Below, piece by piece: positions 33,576 through 44,830 of a stretch of 64,000 nucleotides of DNA. The notes under the pieces are model-generated. The model searched no databases. It was not told the DNA's origin and saw only the letters and a list, made by a program, of their open reading frames with translations. Numbering within the stretch: the first letter of the stretch is position 1; every line of letters begins with the position of its first letter. The translations under genes were made by a program, and so were the position numbers. Origin of the DNA: Sepiola atlantica (taxonomy: Eukaryota > Mollusca > Cephalopoda > Sepiida > Sepiolidae); assembly GCA_963556195.1 (NCBI GenBank), contig OY744525.1:44768648-44832647 (forward strand), read 5' to 3'.

Positions 33576-33880
33576 GCATATATATGCATAAGGATCATTT
33601 GAAGAATTCTAATTTTCAGTGAGAGATAGTCGGAGGAACAACATAGCTTTTTAGTACTTTTAAATATAGTCTCCTTAGACATTAATGTTCATGGTTCAAC
33701 GATGCTTAATCATTGCAATTCCATCATGGAAGAAGATCCCATCCTGGTTCTTAAAAACTTCACACAGTAGATATGACCTCATTATTGTTTCTAAAATCGT
33801 GACTACACAGGTGGAATTTTAGTTTGAGAAACATGAAGAAGTTAAATAGAACTAAATCTAGTACAGGACCGGTGGGACAG
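33576..33880. other. no recognisable feature
   Basis: Nothing identifiable between the microsatellite and the G/C homopolymer cluster. Confidence 0.45.
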
Positions 33881-33884
33881 TTAT

Positions 33885-34045
33885 AAAAGTGTGGGGGGGG
33901 GGGGCTCTCCTAAAAAGTGGAGGGGCCGATTAAACACATGCATATATAACTTCATTATTGATGATCGTAAAGTGGGGGGGGCCTAAATCAAAAAGTGGGG
34001 GGGGGGGGCTTGATCCCCCCCCTGACCCCCCCCCCCCGGTGCCGC
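33885..34045. repeat. G-tract/C-tract cluster, foldback
   Basis: Four runs of 7-13 G within 120 bp are followed by runs of 8-14 C. The last G run and the first C run are separated only by CTTGAT, so they can form a hairpin. The G runs are also spaced for an intramolecular quadruplex. AAAGTGGGGGG recurs twice, marking an internal repeat. Confidence 0.85.
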
Positions 34046-34550
34046 CGTCCATGTAGTAGTTGGCTGTTTCAGCTACTGCAACCTGAGTAATGTGAACAAC
34101 AAGAACATACCTACCCTCAGTTTTCCTCTGTATGCTGACTTGATTATTTACTGTGCATTAATTGTTTTTACCCTATTTTCTACTCTGATGATTCCTTCCT
34201 AAAAAAGCAGAAAACATCAACTTGCCAATAGAGATTGCTTGCTTGAACTTCTTCGACGATGGAGAATCAGAATTTTTCCACTGTTTGCTTTGAAACTGTG
34301 ATTCAAGTTCGAAGTGGTGAACCTAAGTTTCATCTTGAGTTGCTACAGTAGAGATTCTTAGAGTTATCTTGAAAAGAAGTCAGAAATGTCCTGGAAATAT
34401 CAACCCTTTTTATCTTGAGCTTTAGTGCCAGCATTTCTGCTCATCTCTAAGACTCCAGTAAACCAAACTCAGTGTAAACCAAAGTCAAATGACAGTAAAA
34501 ATGAAGAATTGGCTATAATCAAGAAGGAAAAATTAATCTGAAAAAATGAC
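34046..34550. other. no recognisable feature
   Basis: More GC-balanced than its surroundings, with no frame that I recognise. It may be diverged upstream LINE sequence. Confidence 0.4.
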
Positions 34551-34554
34551 AACA

Positions 34555-34925
34555 ACCTCAAGTCTGACCAGGGAATTTCTATACTTCGGGAAAAGAGACA
34601 TCAAAATCTGCAAAGGTGTGTCCTTGACAGACTCCACACAATCTGGAAATCCTCCTTTCCTGATAAACTTATGTGGAAATTTTTAGGGCTACGGTGAAAT
34701 CTGTATAGCTTAGACAATGACAAAATAGCAAGAAGTATCATTTGATGGAACATATGCAAAGACGTTACGAGAAGCATTGTAGATCAGCTGGATGAAACAC
34801 CCAACAAAGAAACGTTTATATGGACACCTTCCACTTATCTCAGTCTTGCTAAGAGAGAGAAGTATTCGACTTACTGGTCACTTCTGGAGAAGTAAGATAG
34901 AAATATTGATCAGCATAATATACAA
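34555..34925 (+). mobile_element. LINE C-terminal relic (RTE-like)
   Basis: Across shifted frames it reads DKLMWKFL, then DGTYAKTLREAL, ISWMKHPTKKRLYGHLPLIS and VLLRERSIRLTGHFWRSK. The pattern SWxDHPTnxxLYGxLPxxSxxIRERRxRFxGHCxRxxxE ends the pol of a common RTE-like family. At least two frame changes and two stops are present. Confidence 0.8.
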
Positions 34926-35035
34926 AAATCGAAAAAATCGATCAAAAGTAAATTTTTTGTTTATAACAATACCGGCATATATGTGCCCTATCCGACTAGC
35001 AAAACAGATTTTTTTAGGAATCTTTTGTTAAGAAA

Positions 35036-35036
35036 G

Positions 35037-35069
<33 letters not shown>

Positions 35070-36300
35070 GGTTTAATGTCTGTTTTACATGCTGGCATGT
35101 TTTAAGAAAGTGACTTCCAAAACTAACCTATCTTTCGCCAGGTCTTTATTGATTCCTCTTTCTCTCAAGTCTATTTTTATCACTTCCTCTTATGTTTTCC
35201 TTGCCCTTCCTCTGTAAATTGAACCTGCTATCTCAACTGTTCTACATCTACTAACCCAAGAACTCTCATCCCTTCTTTCAGCGTGGCCATACCATCAAAG
35301 TCTACTCTTCTGCACACATCTCCCTATACTGTCCAGATTTAATCTTCCTCTGAGGTCATCAGAACTAAGCCTGTCCTTAAGATTTACATTTCACATCCAC
35401 TGTATCATTCTCATATCATTTCTCTCCATGCAACGCATGTTCTCAACCCTCACTGGCCAGGGTTTCACTTCCATACATCATCATCACACTGTGTATACAT
35501 GCCTGATAAACTCGTCCCTTGGTCGATAGTAGTAATGCTCTGCTGGTTAGTAATGACAGAAGTTCCCTGAACTTACTCCATTCACTCCTAACTTTGGTAA
35601 TCAAACTAGCTACTGCTCCACGCTGTGTTCCAACCGTATCACAAAGATAGCAAAACTTCTCAACAACCTCAATAGCTTCGCCATCCAAATATACTTTGTC
35701 CACATCTGAGTTCTCATCCATCTCCATTGTCTTACACTTCTTGCACATAAACTAGTTATCCTCTCTCTCAACCTATCACTAATTTCACTTCACTTTTTGT
35801 GTACCCAATGCTTACAAGTACAACCAAAGATTAAATTGCACCCGACTCCCTTTCTACAAACTGAACAGGGTAATTTTCCTCTTTCGGGCAGCCTTTCAAT
35901 AATACAACCACTGATCATCACTTTGGTCTTGGTAACAGTCACTCTCAGACCTTTACTTTCCATAGCATTCCTTAAAGTCTTTAACTGAACAAGTAGGTCA
36001 TCCATTATTACTCAGGCAAGTACTAAATCATTAGCATACAGCATCTCTTCTAGATAACCCATATGAAACTCCTTGGAAAATGCTTCTAAAACACAAATGA
36101 AAAGCAATGGACTCAGTACAGAACCCAAATGACTTTGAGCATTTCTGTATATTGTTTGAATAACTTTCACCAATTACTCGTTTGCCCCACTAGTTTATGC
36201 AAAACTCACCAGATGATCTGTTTTGGCACTCTGTCAAAAGCTTTCTCCAGATCCACAAAAGCAAACTACAGATTTTTCTTCAGTAATAACCAAGTAAGTA
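35036..36300 (-). mobile_element. LINE reverse-transcriptase relic with (CAT)n tail
   Basis: The minus strand begins near 36,290 with FAFVDLEKAFDRVPKQIIW, which holds the first catalytic Asp. LYANDLVLA at about 36,030 is the YADD box with its first Asp changed to Asn. It continues KTLRNAMESKGLRVTVTKTK, GKLPCSVCRKGVGCNLIFGC (with CKHWVH, a Cys/His cluster), YLCDTVGTQRGAVASLITKV and RSEWSKFRELLSLLTSRALL. The 3' end reads AAACCG followed by (ATG)n, that is (CAT)n on the plus strand at 35,038-35,069. Stops and the YAND change show it is dead. Related pieces lie at 44,045 and 50,388. Confidence 0.9.
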
Positions 36301-36844
36301 AATATTGTGTCAGAGTTGTCTCACATCTTTACTTTGTATATATGAAAATACACATACATATAGGTAAGAAATGTTACCTTCTGCAATCAAAATACAAAAT
36401 TGTGGGAATAAATAAAACAAGAAATTATTGAATGAAAATATGATCAACTTCAATCTATAACCCTTTCCCAATGATCAAATATTGACAAGATCCTGTATCT
36501 GTAGAAATCTTGAGAACTGTTGGTTGGAAATTCAGTAAATCAATAGATGATGTGCACGTATATAAAGCTCATAATACTTAATTAAGTGGTAATCTGTTGG
36601 TGAAATATCGGAGGAATATTGGGATACTGTAAATCTTCATATCTCAGTTCTCAAAGCTGAGCCACAGTAATCTGAACAAACTTCCAGTGAGCATAGACTT
36701 TGGAATTAAATGTGAGATCCATTTTTTACAAATTCTTTCCCTTGTCTGTTACTTTTAAGATAATGAGATATGGTTGCTGTTGAAATACCAAAGTTTGAAT
36801 GGAGTTCTCTAACAATCATTTATGGATTGTTGGTCACTATCACA
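36301..36844. other. no recognisable feature
   Basis: No gene or named repeat is visible. Confidence 0.45.
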
Positions 36845-36950
36845 GATAATTCATCATCATCATCATCAGCAGCAGCAACAGCATCATCATCATCACTACC
36901 ACTACCACCATCATCATTATCACCACTACCACCACCATCAAGAACAGGTT
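36845..36950. repeat. (CAT)n/(CAC)n microsatellite
   Basis: Imperfect trinucleotide repeat. The Ser-rich and Pro-rich frame over it is an artefact. By analogy with 35,040 it may be an orphan LINE tail. Confidence 0.9.
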
Positions 36951-36969
36951 AAGTTCTTATTCTGAGTGG

Positions 36970-37880
36970 AGGATAAAGTTGGGGATTTCTATGATCCCCA
37001 CAGATTGCCTGTCATTTATTTTCATCGACAGAAACAGCTGTTTGTCTCTCTGACACGTAAGTAGTTGGTTCATTGGACAGTGACGTCCAGTTGTGAAGGT
37101 AGTCGTAGTAGTGATGTAGCAGTCTCAGTCTCTATGTAATTGTCTCTCCTCAAAGCTGGAATAATGTAACAAAATAAAATAAAAACACTGACAATATTTT
37201 TTTCTCTTATACATTACATGAGTTTCCCCTTGCCTGCGACCCAGAGGGGCGACTGAAGATAGACGTTTGAAAAACACCCATTGAAACACAATCAGCTTAC
37301 AGGCCAAACATGAAGATATTTCTATCTTCTTTGTCAGGTCTTATTTCAGACTTCATGTACAAAACTTTAAAATCAAAAGGTGACCAAGCATAACTAAAGA
37401 TTTTAAAGGAGTCATTTGTGTAGTAATCTGTGCAAATAGGACTATTGAGTTGATATTGATAATTAAAATTATGGCGTTGTTTATATATTTATTCTTTTCT
37501 TATTTTTGTTTTCTGTCTGTCTTCTTTTCAGAAGTATGTTGGTTCGTCCCAGTCATTCCACTTGTTCCTGTGAGTGTCTTGTAACAGTGAGGAATTCCAA
37601 TTAGCTCAATTCTAGCCACAAATGAATAATTTGGTAAGTTTATGAAGATCAGAAAACTTTCATTTTCTTGTATTTGATAGACGAGGTTTTAAATAAAGTC
37701 TACATTGGAAGTATGGCAGTTTACAAAATTCATCATATCCTGACACGTAGCTCTAACTCTAATTTTTAACTTCTAATGGAAGTTTCCATTCCTCTGCTTA
37801 ATTTAATCTTATGTGGAAAATACCGTTTTCAACCCTGTTTTTACACACCTGTATCTAAATATTGCTACATAGGTTTATCA
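36970..37880 (+). repeat. dispersed repeat V copy 1
   Basis: It matches 45,975-46,500 in two blocks: TCATCGACAGAAACAGCTG, TAGTTGGTTCATTGGA and AATAATGTAACA; then CAGCTTACAGGCCAAACAT, TTGTCAGGTCTTATTTCAG, ATCTTATGTGGAAAATACCG. Relative to copy 2 it has about 385 extra bases at 37,360-37,745. Class unknown; an LTR is possible. Confidence 0.75.
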
Positions 37881-37994
37881 ACATTGCATAATTTAAACTT
37901 GGTGAACCAATGACGAATACTTCATACTGTAGCAATGTTTTCTCCAAATGCTTTTTCAATGTAACTGGCATGTTGAATTGAATTGCATCAAAAC

Positions 37995-38802
37995 TAGTGT
38001 TGGGACGATTAATCAAAATCTGGAATCAGAAAAATCGGTACATTTTGGGGTATCGGAATCCGTATTGGAATCGGAAAAGTTTTAACCTAATTTCCGATTC
38101 CAAAAAACGATTCTTTTCTTTTCTTTTTATTGTTTGTTTTAAACGTAATTTTCCATTGCTGGTACTAATGATGAAATTATAAATATTTATTGATTTTTAA
38201 CTACCAGTTAAACTAAAATCTATTGACCATAATAACAAATTTAGGTAAAAATGACACGAGAAAAAATGGCATGGTAAAAATAGCACAAGTGGGTGAATAG
38301 AAAAAAAAGGGGACAGTTTTTTCTTCTCTTTCATTTCTCTTTGCAGTATTCTTATTTTTAAAATAAGTTACTTACTAGTCTATTTTTTTTACTAAAAATG
38401 TCCTGTTCAATCGTTTTTGAAAACAGTCAAATAACATTTTGTCAACTTACGATGAATTATTGCACATCGGTTTTGTTTTATAAAAGAAATAACTCTTTAG
38501 TTACCTCACTATTTTTAGTCAATTATGGAGAAAACATTTGAGAAAAAAATACTTAGAAATATCTACTCGTGTAATCTACGCCCCCAGTGCTGTTCTACTT
38601 TAATGAAAATATATGCACATATTACACGGGTTTTTACAGTAATCTGAAAATTAAAAAAAACAAAACAACTCTATAACTGAATATTTAGAAATTTAATAAT
38701 AATCAGAATTGGAATCAGTAATTGTATCAGAATCAGAAATTTAGAACAGAATCAGCAATTGTATCAGAATTAGGGGAAAAAATTGGAATCGTCCCATCAC
38801 TA
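37995..38802. mobile_element. hAT-like non-autonomous element
   Basis: The ends TAGTGTTGGGACGATTAATC and the reverse complement of the right end, TAGTGATGGGACGATTCCAA, form the terminal inverted repeat typical of hAT elements. Flanks ATCAAAAC (37,987-37,994) and GTCATAAC (38,803-38,810) agree at 6 of 8 bases, fitting an aged 8-bp hAT target duplication. Subterminal repeats of GGAATCAGAAA / TCGGAATC type are present. No transposase frame remains. Confidence 0.8.
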
Positions 38803-38810
38803 GTCATAAC

Positions 38811-39253
38811 TTGAATTCATATTTGAAAATAGTGTAATATAGTGGGAGATAAAATACTTCGGTGTTCATCCTGTTTAGTTGTTGATGCAATCTCTCCAGA
38901 CTAAATAAGTATAGTTTTTATTTTAATTTATATACAGACACGTTATTCATTGAATTGGGGAAGCCAGTCATCTCTGTTATCCTCTCATCTATCCTACTGA
39001 AGTTTCCCCTGTTGTGTTAATAACTATCATCTTTTAAACGCCACACCCTCATATGTGATATGATAATTACTCATCCGAAAATCAGCTGTTCATTACTCAA
39101 CTCACAGGAGTTAAATTTCTTACTTCCTCTATAGCATCCAACATTTGGATCAGCACATTTTAGTGCAAGGGTATTCAGTATGCAACCCTTGCTCTTAATT
39201 CTTGGTTGCCAATCATTGTTAGTTTTGGTGTTCACAGTTTATCAATACTATTG
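38811..39253. other. no recognisable feature
   Basis: AT-rich spacer between two inverted-repeat elements. Confidence 0.45.
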
Positions 39254-40119
39254 TACGGGATGCCCCCCCCCCAAAAAAAAAAATCCCACCCATGGAATCG
39301 TTAATAAAACTTATAATCCTTTCTGCAATCCAACCTTACTTGGTACAAAGAAATTTCAATCTATGCCTGACTTGTCCACCAAGTTTCAGTCATGAATGTC
39401 CAACAGTTCAATACCTCTGACTTAGATATGACAAAATTGTCACCCTCCTCTCTTGATACGTCCCTGATTTGGACTGTTATGGCTCACTTCAGTTCAGAAA
39501 TAGTCTGTGGATTGTTTTGATGGACCTTATATTAGATGTGGGACGTAATGGGTGAAAATTTCAGATTCATGCGAGTAGTATTTTTTGTGTGTTCATTTAT
39601 ACATAAATAACACTAAACAATCAAACATTTTGAAAATTTTGCAAAATTCAGAAGGTGCAGGCCAAAAATAGCCGTTAGGGCTCCACAGGACTCAAAATCC
39701 ATCATTTTTCAGTGAAAAAGTGGTTTCATGCGACATTGCAGGTCCTAAAACATCCTCAAAAGCTATGAATGGATATAGATGGTTAAATCTGATATAGTAC
39801 TGTAATTTAGGACCATGAATCTGAAATTTTCACCCATTACGTCCCACCCCTACTTATATTTGAGATAACCCCACAGATATGAATTTGGGGTTTTAGGTCC
39901 GGTAAGTGTAAAGCCCATTTAAGCTTGCATCCACTGGTAAAATGGTCTCCTATAATTGAATAGTATTAAAACAAAAACTGTTGGATATTCATAAATGAAA
40001 ATTGGTGGAGAAGTCAGACATAGACTGAAGTTTATTTGTATCAAATATGGTTGGATTGCAGAAAAGATTGTGAATTTTATTAACGATTACATGGGTGGAA
40101 TTTAGGGGTCACCCTGTAT
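39254..40119. mobile_element. long-TIR element with a nested insertion
   Basis: The left 135 bp (CCCACCCATGGAATCGTTAA, CTGCAATCCAACCTTACTTG, GACTTGTCCACCAA) is the diverged reverse complement of the right 135 bp (40,119 leftward, beginning TACAGGGTGACCCCTAAATT). The interior has no transposase and is interrupted by 39,534-39,852. Single-ended relics of the same repeat lie at 29,395 and 40,440. Confidence 0.8.
39534..39852. mobile_element. small hAT-like MITE nested in the long-TIR element
   Basis: The ends AGATGTGGGACGTAATGGGT and the reverse complement TAGGGGTGGGACGTAATGGG continue as GAAAATTTCAGATTCATG for a 30+ bp inverted repeat. The 8-bp CTTATATT occurs on both sides (39,526-39,533; 39,853-39,860), a perfect target duplication to within one base of boundary ambiguity. 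At about 320 bp it is a non-autonomous element, younger than its host. Confidence 0.85.
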
Positions 40120-40439
40120 TGCATGTGTGAAGAAACATATTAATCACTGAATTGCATATTTTGAAATTCCATTAATTATTCTGAAAGTCTCGATTAAATT
40201 ACCCCTCACTCTTCTCTCTAGTAAAGTAGTTAAATCTCAGGATGTTAACCTATTTTTATAATTATTTCTTTTCTTTTGTACACGTAAGTTTAATATGTTC
40301 CAATTCCCACCTCTTGTTACTGTGTACAATATTCTATATGAAGTTTGATATATTCTTACAATGAGATTTGCATCTCTTGAAATCGAAATTCTAGTCATCC
40401 AACGAATCATTTGATTTTCATACAATTTGAACAAACATT

Positions 40440-40498
40440 ATATTGCAGAAAGGATTTTGAATTTCATGAACGATTGCATTTTGGCGTCACCCTGTATT
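40440..40498. mobile_element. single TIR relic of the 39,254 family
   Basis: TATTGCAGAAAGGATTTTGA, CGATTGCAT and GTCACCCTGTATTTA match the right terminal repeat at 40,055-40,118. Confidence 0.7.
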
Positions 40499-40689
40499 TA
40501 TTAACTTTCATGTTCATATTTTGCTGATGCTTACATTGCATAGTCACATGATTAGAAGATTTACATACATCCTTTTTCTCTCGGGCCTCATTTCTTTTTA
40601 AATATGGCAGATGATTTAATGATTTACATACTTCCTTCTTGAAGAGTTCATAACCTTAACGATTCAACTGGATTCATTCAAGAATTCAT

Positions 40690-41640
40690 AGCCGAATGCT
40701 TAAAAATGTATTTATTCTGCACAATCCATATTTATTTTCTGGATTTAATTCCTGTATAATTAATGTCCTTAACCAAAATTCACACAGATTCAACCTAAGA
40801 ATTTCAAATTATAATTCAAATGTCATCATCTCTATCAGCTTATGGAACTTCTCTACACCCCCCCCCCCCCCCCCGCCCTCATCGGTTATGCTAATTAAAT
40901 ATTCTTGAATATATTCTGACAGAATATTTTCTATTTTATCCTGCTGGTACCTGTATACTTTCTTCTGTCTTTTTTTATGCTGGTGCCTATAGATTTTCTG
41001 CCCTCTCTTGTATTTGTTTGTTAGTTAAAACAGCTGTCTATGCTGGATAATTAACTTAACCAAAATTTATTACAGATTCAACCATAGAATTTCATATTCT
41101 AAATCAAGTGTCATCTCTATCTGATTATGAAAGTTCTTCCCTCCTCATCTATTATGCTAATTAAATATTCTTGTGTTTCGGAATTTTTTAGATAAGGAAT
41201 GATAATTTGTGATCCACGTGGACACAGGGTGCAATGGATAAAGTGTTAAGTATAATAATCGGTAGTAAGTGACAGTCTTCCGAAGGTTGAAGGTTCAATC
41301 CTCACTACAGGCGATACTAACTAAGAATCAAATAAAAATGACTTAAGATCTCTACTCAGTGATAGCTGAGGGAATGAGTTAACTCCATGGATTAATAAAG
41401 GGTTAAGTTCAAAATTTCATATAGATTCCCGAGTTCGACAAGACGCACCTAAAGAAGGTCAGAGGTTACAGCGGTCAAAACATTCTTAGATTAATATCCA
41501 TGATGAGAACAGTAGTCCGAATAATCCAAATAAATATTCTTGAATATATTCTAACCGAATAATTTCACTCTTCTCCTTCTGATACCTGTCTGCTTTCTCC
41601 TGTCCCTTTTTATGCTGATGACCATAAAGTTTCTCTCATT
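40690..41640. repeat. diverged direct duplication, second copy split by a SINE
   Basis: 40,760-41,010 and 41,050-41,173 plus 41,531-41,640 share ACAGATTCAACC, TGTCATC, TATGCTAATTAAATATTC, TTGAATATATTCT, GATACCTGTCTGCTTTCT-type sequence and TTTTTATGCTG. The second copy is interrupted by 41,174-41,530. A C run near 40,858-40,874 sits in the first copy. Confidence 0.75.
41174..41530 (+). mobile_element. SINE family S, insertion with target duplication
   Basis: TAAATATTCTTG stands at 41,162-41,173 and again at 41,531-41,542, a perfect 12-bp duplication, and the flanks rejoin to match the neighbouring duplicate copy. Inside are CAGGGTGCAATGGATAAAGT (A-box region), GAAGGTTCAATCCTCACTAC (B-box region), the body GATAGCTGAGGGAATGAG, and CCTAAAGAAGGTCAGAGGTT followed by CAAAACATTC, a degraded hammerhead-like module. 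The right end is GAGAACAGTAGTCCGAATAA. Confidence 0.88.
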
Positions 41641-42145
41641 TGTTGTATTTATTTACTAGTATATAAGTATATTCTTTGATATTGATAAGTATATTCTTAA
41701 AAGTTACATACCTTCTCTTTTTATTAACTAGTTGTATCTACTTGACGTTGCCCGGTAGTGTGTTTATTTCCAATTTGTTTTTCTTTTTATTAAACTATGC
41801 CATTTGTTTGTTTTTTTCAAAATATTATATTTTTGGTTCCAATCAAATGGAAGTAACTCTGTATACACGAATACATTAATCATTTTAAAGATGACGACTA
41901 TTTGAAAATAATTCCGCCCTGGACAAAGTATTTTCTGAAAAGCATTAAATCGAATTACATTTTATTCTTAACAACATGTTGCAACGATCCACAAGGAAAA
42001 CTGCCGTATCAGAATCAAATATTGATTTTGCAAGAAGAAAGCTATCTATGACAAAGAAATGATAAAGAAACTGACTTACTTTATATATTAGAAGATAGCA
42101 AGTGTACTTATAAAACTGAGGCACCCTTGAATTATTAAATAAATA
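41641..42145. other. spacer with a GTTGCCCGG motif
   Basis: CTAGTTGTATCTACTTGACG TTGCCCGG near 41,731-41,758 resembles the element start seen at 5,757, 6,401 and 23,632. Nothing else is identified. Confidence 0.4.
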
Positions 42146-42722
42146 TTAGGTCGTTACAAAAATAATGGCCGATTTCAGAAACATACATTTATTCATGAAA
42201 TATTAACTTTGAGCTTTTTCACCTTTCCAATAGTCTGTAAATGACACAAAACTGTTGCAGTGCCGACAGCAAGTGTCTGAAACACTTCTTTGACACTTTG
42301 ACGTGGATCTTGCTCAACAAGTGCTTGTAATTGTTCTATTGTCAAGATTACACGGCCGTCCTCTACCTTCTTTATCTTCAAGGCTCCACTACAGAATTTC
42401 TGGAACCCCTTTGTACTGTCCGATCACTTGTGGATCCATTTCCTCATGCTCTATTGATATTGGCCGAGTCTCAGAGGCACTGTGTCCAAGTTTGAACTCA
42501 TGCAGCATAAGAAGGCGAAGGTCATGTTTTGGCATATTCATCATTGAGGGTCTTCTATGCTTCAAAAATACTTTCTATCTGAAAAAATTAAAAATTATTA
42601 TTGGGAACACAGTAATTATTATATGTTTAAATTTACAAGAAATAAACTACAAATTCTGTGTTAAAATGATTTTTTTTTAACCCAGTGCTTCAAGCGGCCA
42701 TTATTTTTGTAATCAGACAGAT
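42146..42722 (-). mobile_element. internally deleted mariner element
   Basis: The terminal repeat ACAAAAATAATGGCCG near 42,155 pairs with CGGCCATTATTTTTGT at 42,695-42,710, with diverged outer ends. The minus strand encodes only the transposase N-terminus: MNMPKHDLRLLMLHEFKLGH (first helix-turn-helix), a stop, then GRVILTIEQLQALVEQDPRQ and SVKEVFQTLAVGTATVLCHL (second helix-turn-helix) to LQTIGKVKKL. The whole D,D34D catalytic domain is absent. A copy keeping the DNA-binding domain and ends could only move in trans. Confidence 0.85.
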
Positions 42723-42739
42723 TTTTCTACTAAATGATC

Positions 42740-43090
42740 ACCACATATCAAGGCCAAAAGCCACACGTGGATAAGTTTTAATAGGATAGAACGATTATTA
42801 GTTGAGAAATGAAGAACCTTATAAGAGGATTTGAAAAGATTGATGGGATGGACCAAACTAGTGGAGACGGTTTATAACCAGAATCTATTGACATTAGATT
42901 TGACGATGACAATATTGTAATATGCCGTCCGGTGGTAATGTGATCCACAGACGGGACGCCTTTGCAAAGAAGTTCTGTTTGTGGAAGTTCTGCCTGTCAC
43001 TAGACACACGGAGGAAGAAAGGAAAGGTTTTTTATTTTGTAGTAGCAAAGCGAGTTCTTGCTGTGAATGTCTTACAAAGAGGTTGAAATG
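42740..43090 (-). mobile_element. LINE 3'-end relic
   Basis: ATCAAGGCCAAAAGCCACAC at the left corresponds to the tail of the Jockey-like family (compare 58,945-58,975 on plus). The part near 42,960-43,080 contains the complement of KNFLPPxxxxD-type C-terminal coding, and AGCAAAGCGAGTTCTTGCTG parallels ACAGCAAGAACTCGTG at 58,668. Confidence 0.65.
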
Positions 43091-43514
43091 ATCTGATCTG
43101 ATCTGATGTGCACGCTTGTCATGTAAATCTCTACTGCATATACACGCACTCCAATTGCATCACAAACAAAAAACAATGCTTTTAAAGACAAACAAAATCA
43201 TTGTTTGAAGGGCCAATGAGCTTAGAAAAATAAAATCAACATGGTTATATATCTCAGACATTCTCACTATATAATATTAAAAGTCTGATAATTTTGCTTG
43301 GTTGTTTGCACACTGAATGTATTAGTAGGAAAGGTGAGAGGAGTGGAATAGAGGAGGGAGTGCATTAAACATAAAATTCTTATCATCTGAAGGCTGTGAG
43401 TTCAAGTAGCACATTTTCATTTTATATAATAATCACAAACTATGAATTTTGCCAAAAGGCCGCTGGATTACATAGAGCAGCTCTACATAAATTCAACATA
43501 CAACGTAAAACTAA
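43091..43514. other. no recognisable feature
   Basis: Nothing supported except a short (GATCT)n run just before 43,110. Confidence 0.45.
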
Positions 43515-43519
43515 TAACT

Positions 43520-43800
43520 AAATATTTGGCATAATTGTTAGAGCATTCGCTAATGGGCCACAACACTGGGGTTCAATCCCCGGTTGAGTCATACCAAAGA
43601 CTCACAAAATGGTATTTGATGCCCCCTTGCAGAACACTCCACATTATAAGGTGAGGATCAAGGGTAAGGGGAGTAATCCGCACCCAAAGAAAAGAGTAAC
43701 GCCCTCTCCTACATCTCAATGTAGTAACCAATGAAAAGGGAGCCTTTTGGTTGCCCTCGGCTATGGTTGACACTTTTCCTTAATCATATGGGAGAACGGT
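43520..43800 (+). mobile_element. tRNA-headed SINE (second family)
   Basis: TTTGGCATAATTGTTAGAGC (A-box region) and TGGGGTTCAATCCCCGGTTG (near-perfect B box with T-stem pairing GGGG/CCCC) are followed by a GC-richer body with AGGTGAGGATCAAGGGTAAG and CGCCCTCTCCTACATCTC. The head resembles a real tRNA more than the S family does, but the acceptor stem is absent, so it is a SINE and not a tRNA gene. The 66-codon minus frame is a shadow. Confidence 0.75.
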
Positions 43801-44044
43801 GTGAAGGAACCCCCCACCCTCTATTTTTTGCTCAATAACAGATAAACGTTTTTTTTTCTATTGAATTATCCTAAGATTTTCAGTAGTAAATGCTCTTTGA
43901 ATTGATTTTGAAAACTAAATATTTTTGTAGCTATAAAAAAGGACATGAATTAAACAGATGGTTAACCATCGGAACAGGTTTGAGTAAAATTGATGATGTC
44001 ATCCGATATATTTTTAAATATTATTTTGTTTCAATGCAATACAG

Positions 44045-44830
44045 ATGAAGCTATTGTTCAAAACTTTTGTTATTTTGGTGATATCATTGGAGCACATGAT
44101 GGAGCAGGTGCTAGTGATTACAAGAGTTAGGAGTGTATGGAGTAAGTTCAGGGAAATTCTGTCATTATTAACTGTTATTAACTGTTGTGACCTTGAAGGG
44201 GCGATAATGATGGAGACAACAAGGTGGTATGTTTACAAGAGTATATTTACAGAAGTATAGAATAGTATGTTACAGAAAGTCTACGTCCGATACTGTGGCT
44301 ATGACTGCCACAATGATTGCTGCGACTCTTCATTGTAACTTTATTCATAGTCTCTGGAAGAGTTCATCTACTCCTGAAATAGGGTAGATCACCATCACAC
44401 CATTACACTAACAAACAGAGCATTACCACTGTCGACCAAGAGAAGAGTCCATCAGGCATGTGTGTGCAGTGTGATGATGTATAGTGAAACCTGGCCAATG
44501 CATTTTGAGGATGTATTGTATGGAGACAGACTTAGTTCTGATGACTTCAGAGAAAAATTAAATCGTGAGAGTATAGGGAGATATGTGTAGAACAGGAGAC
44601 TTAGTTGGTATGGTCACGTTAAAAGAATTCATGAGAGTTTTTAAGTTAGTAAATGGAGAACGGTTGAAGAACAAGGTCAATTTGGCAGGAGAAAGCTAAG
44701 GAAAACAGGATGAATTTGAGAGAAAGAGGGGTAAATAAAGACCTGGCCAGAGATAGATTAGTTTGGAAATCAATTTATTAAAGCCGTCCAACGCATGCAG
44801 CATGTTAAATAGATGCTAAACCGAATATGA
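44045..44830 (+). mobile_element. LINE pol C-terminus and 3' end, same family as 35,036
   Basis: Pieces in shifting frames: VITRVRSVWSKFREILSLLT, then after about 200 bp RLSWYGHVKRIHESF and GRRKLRKTG, then RPTHAAC-like. The 3' end is TGCTAAACCGAATATGATGA and (ATG)n. An extra segment, about 44,185-44,400, interrupts the coding order. Confidence 0.8.

Noticed and set aside
43520..43600. Functional tRNA gene
   Set aside because: A and B box regions are good, but the acceptor stem does not pair and a SINE body follows. The same applies to 6,550, 11,700, 21,060, 26,618, 28,896, 29,540, 30,985 and 41,220.
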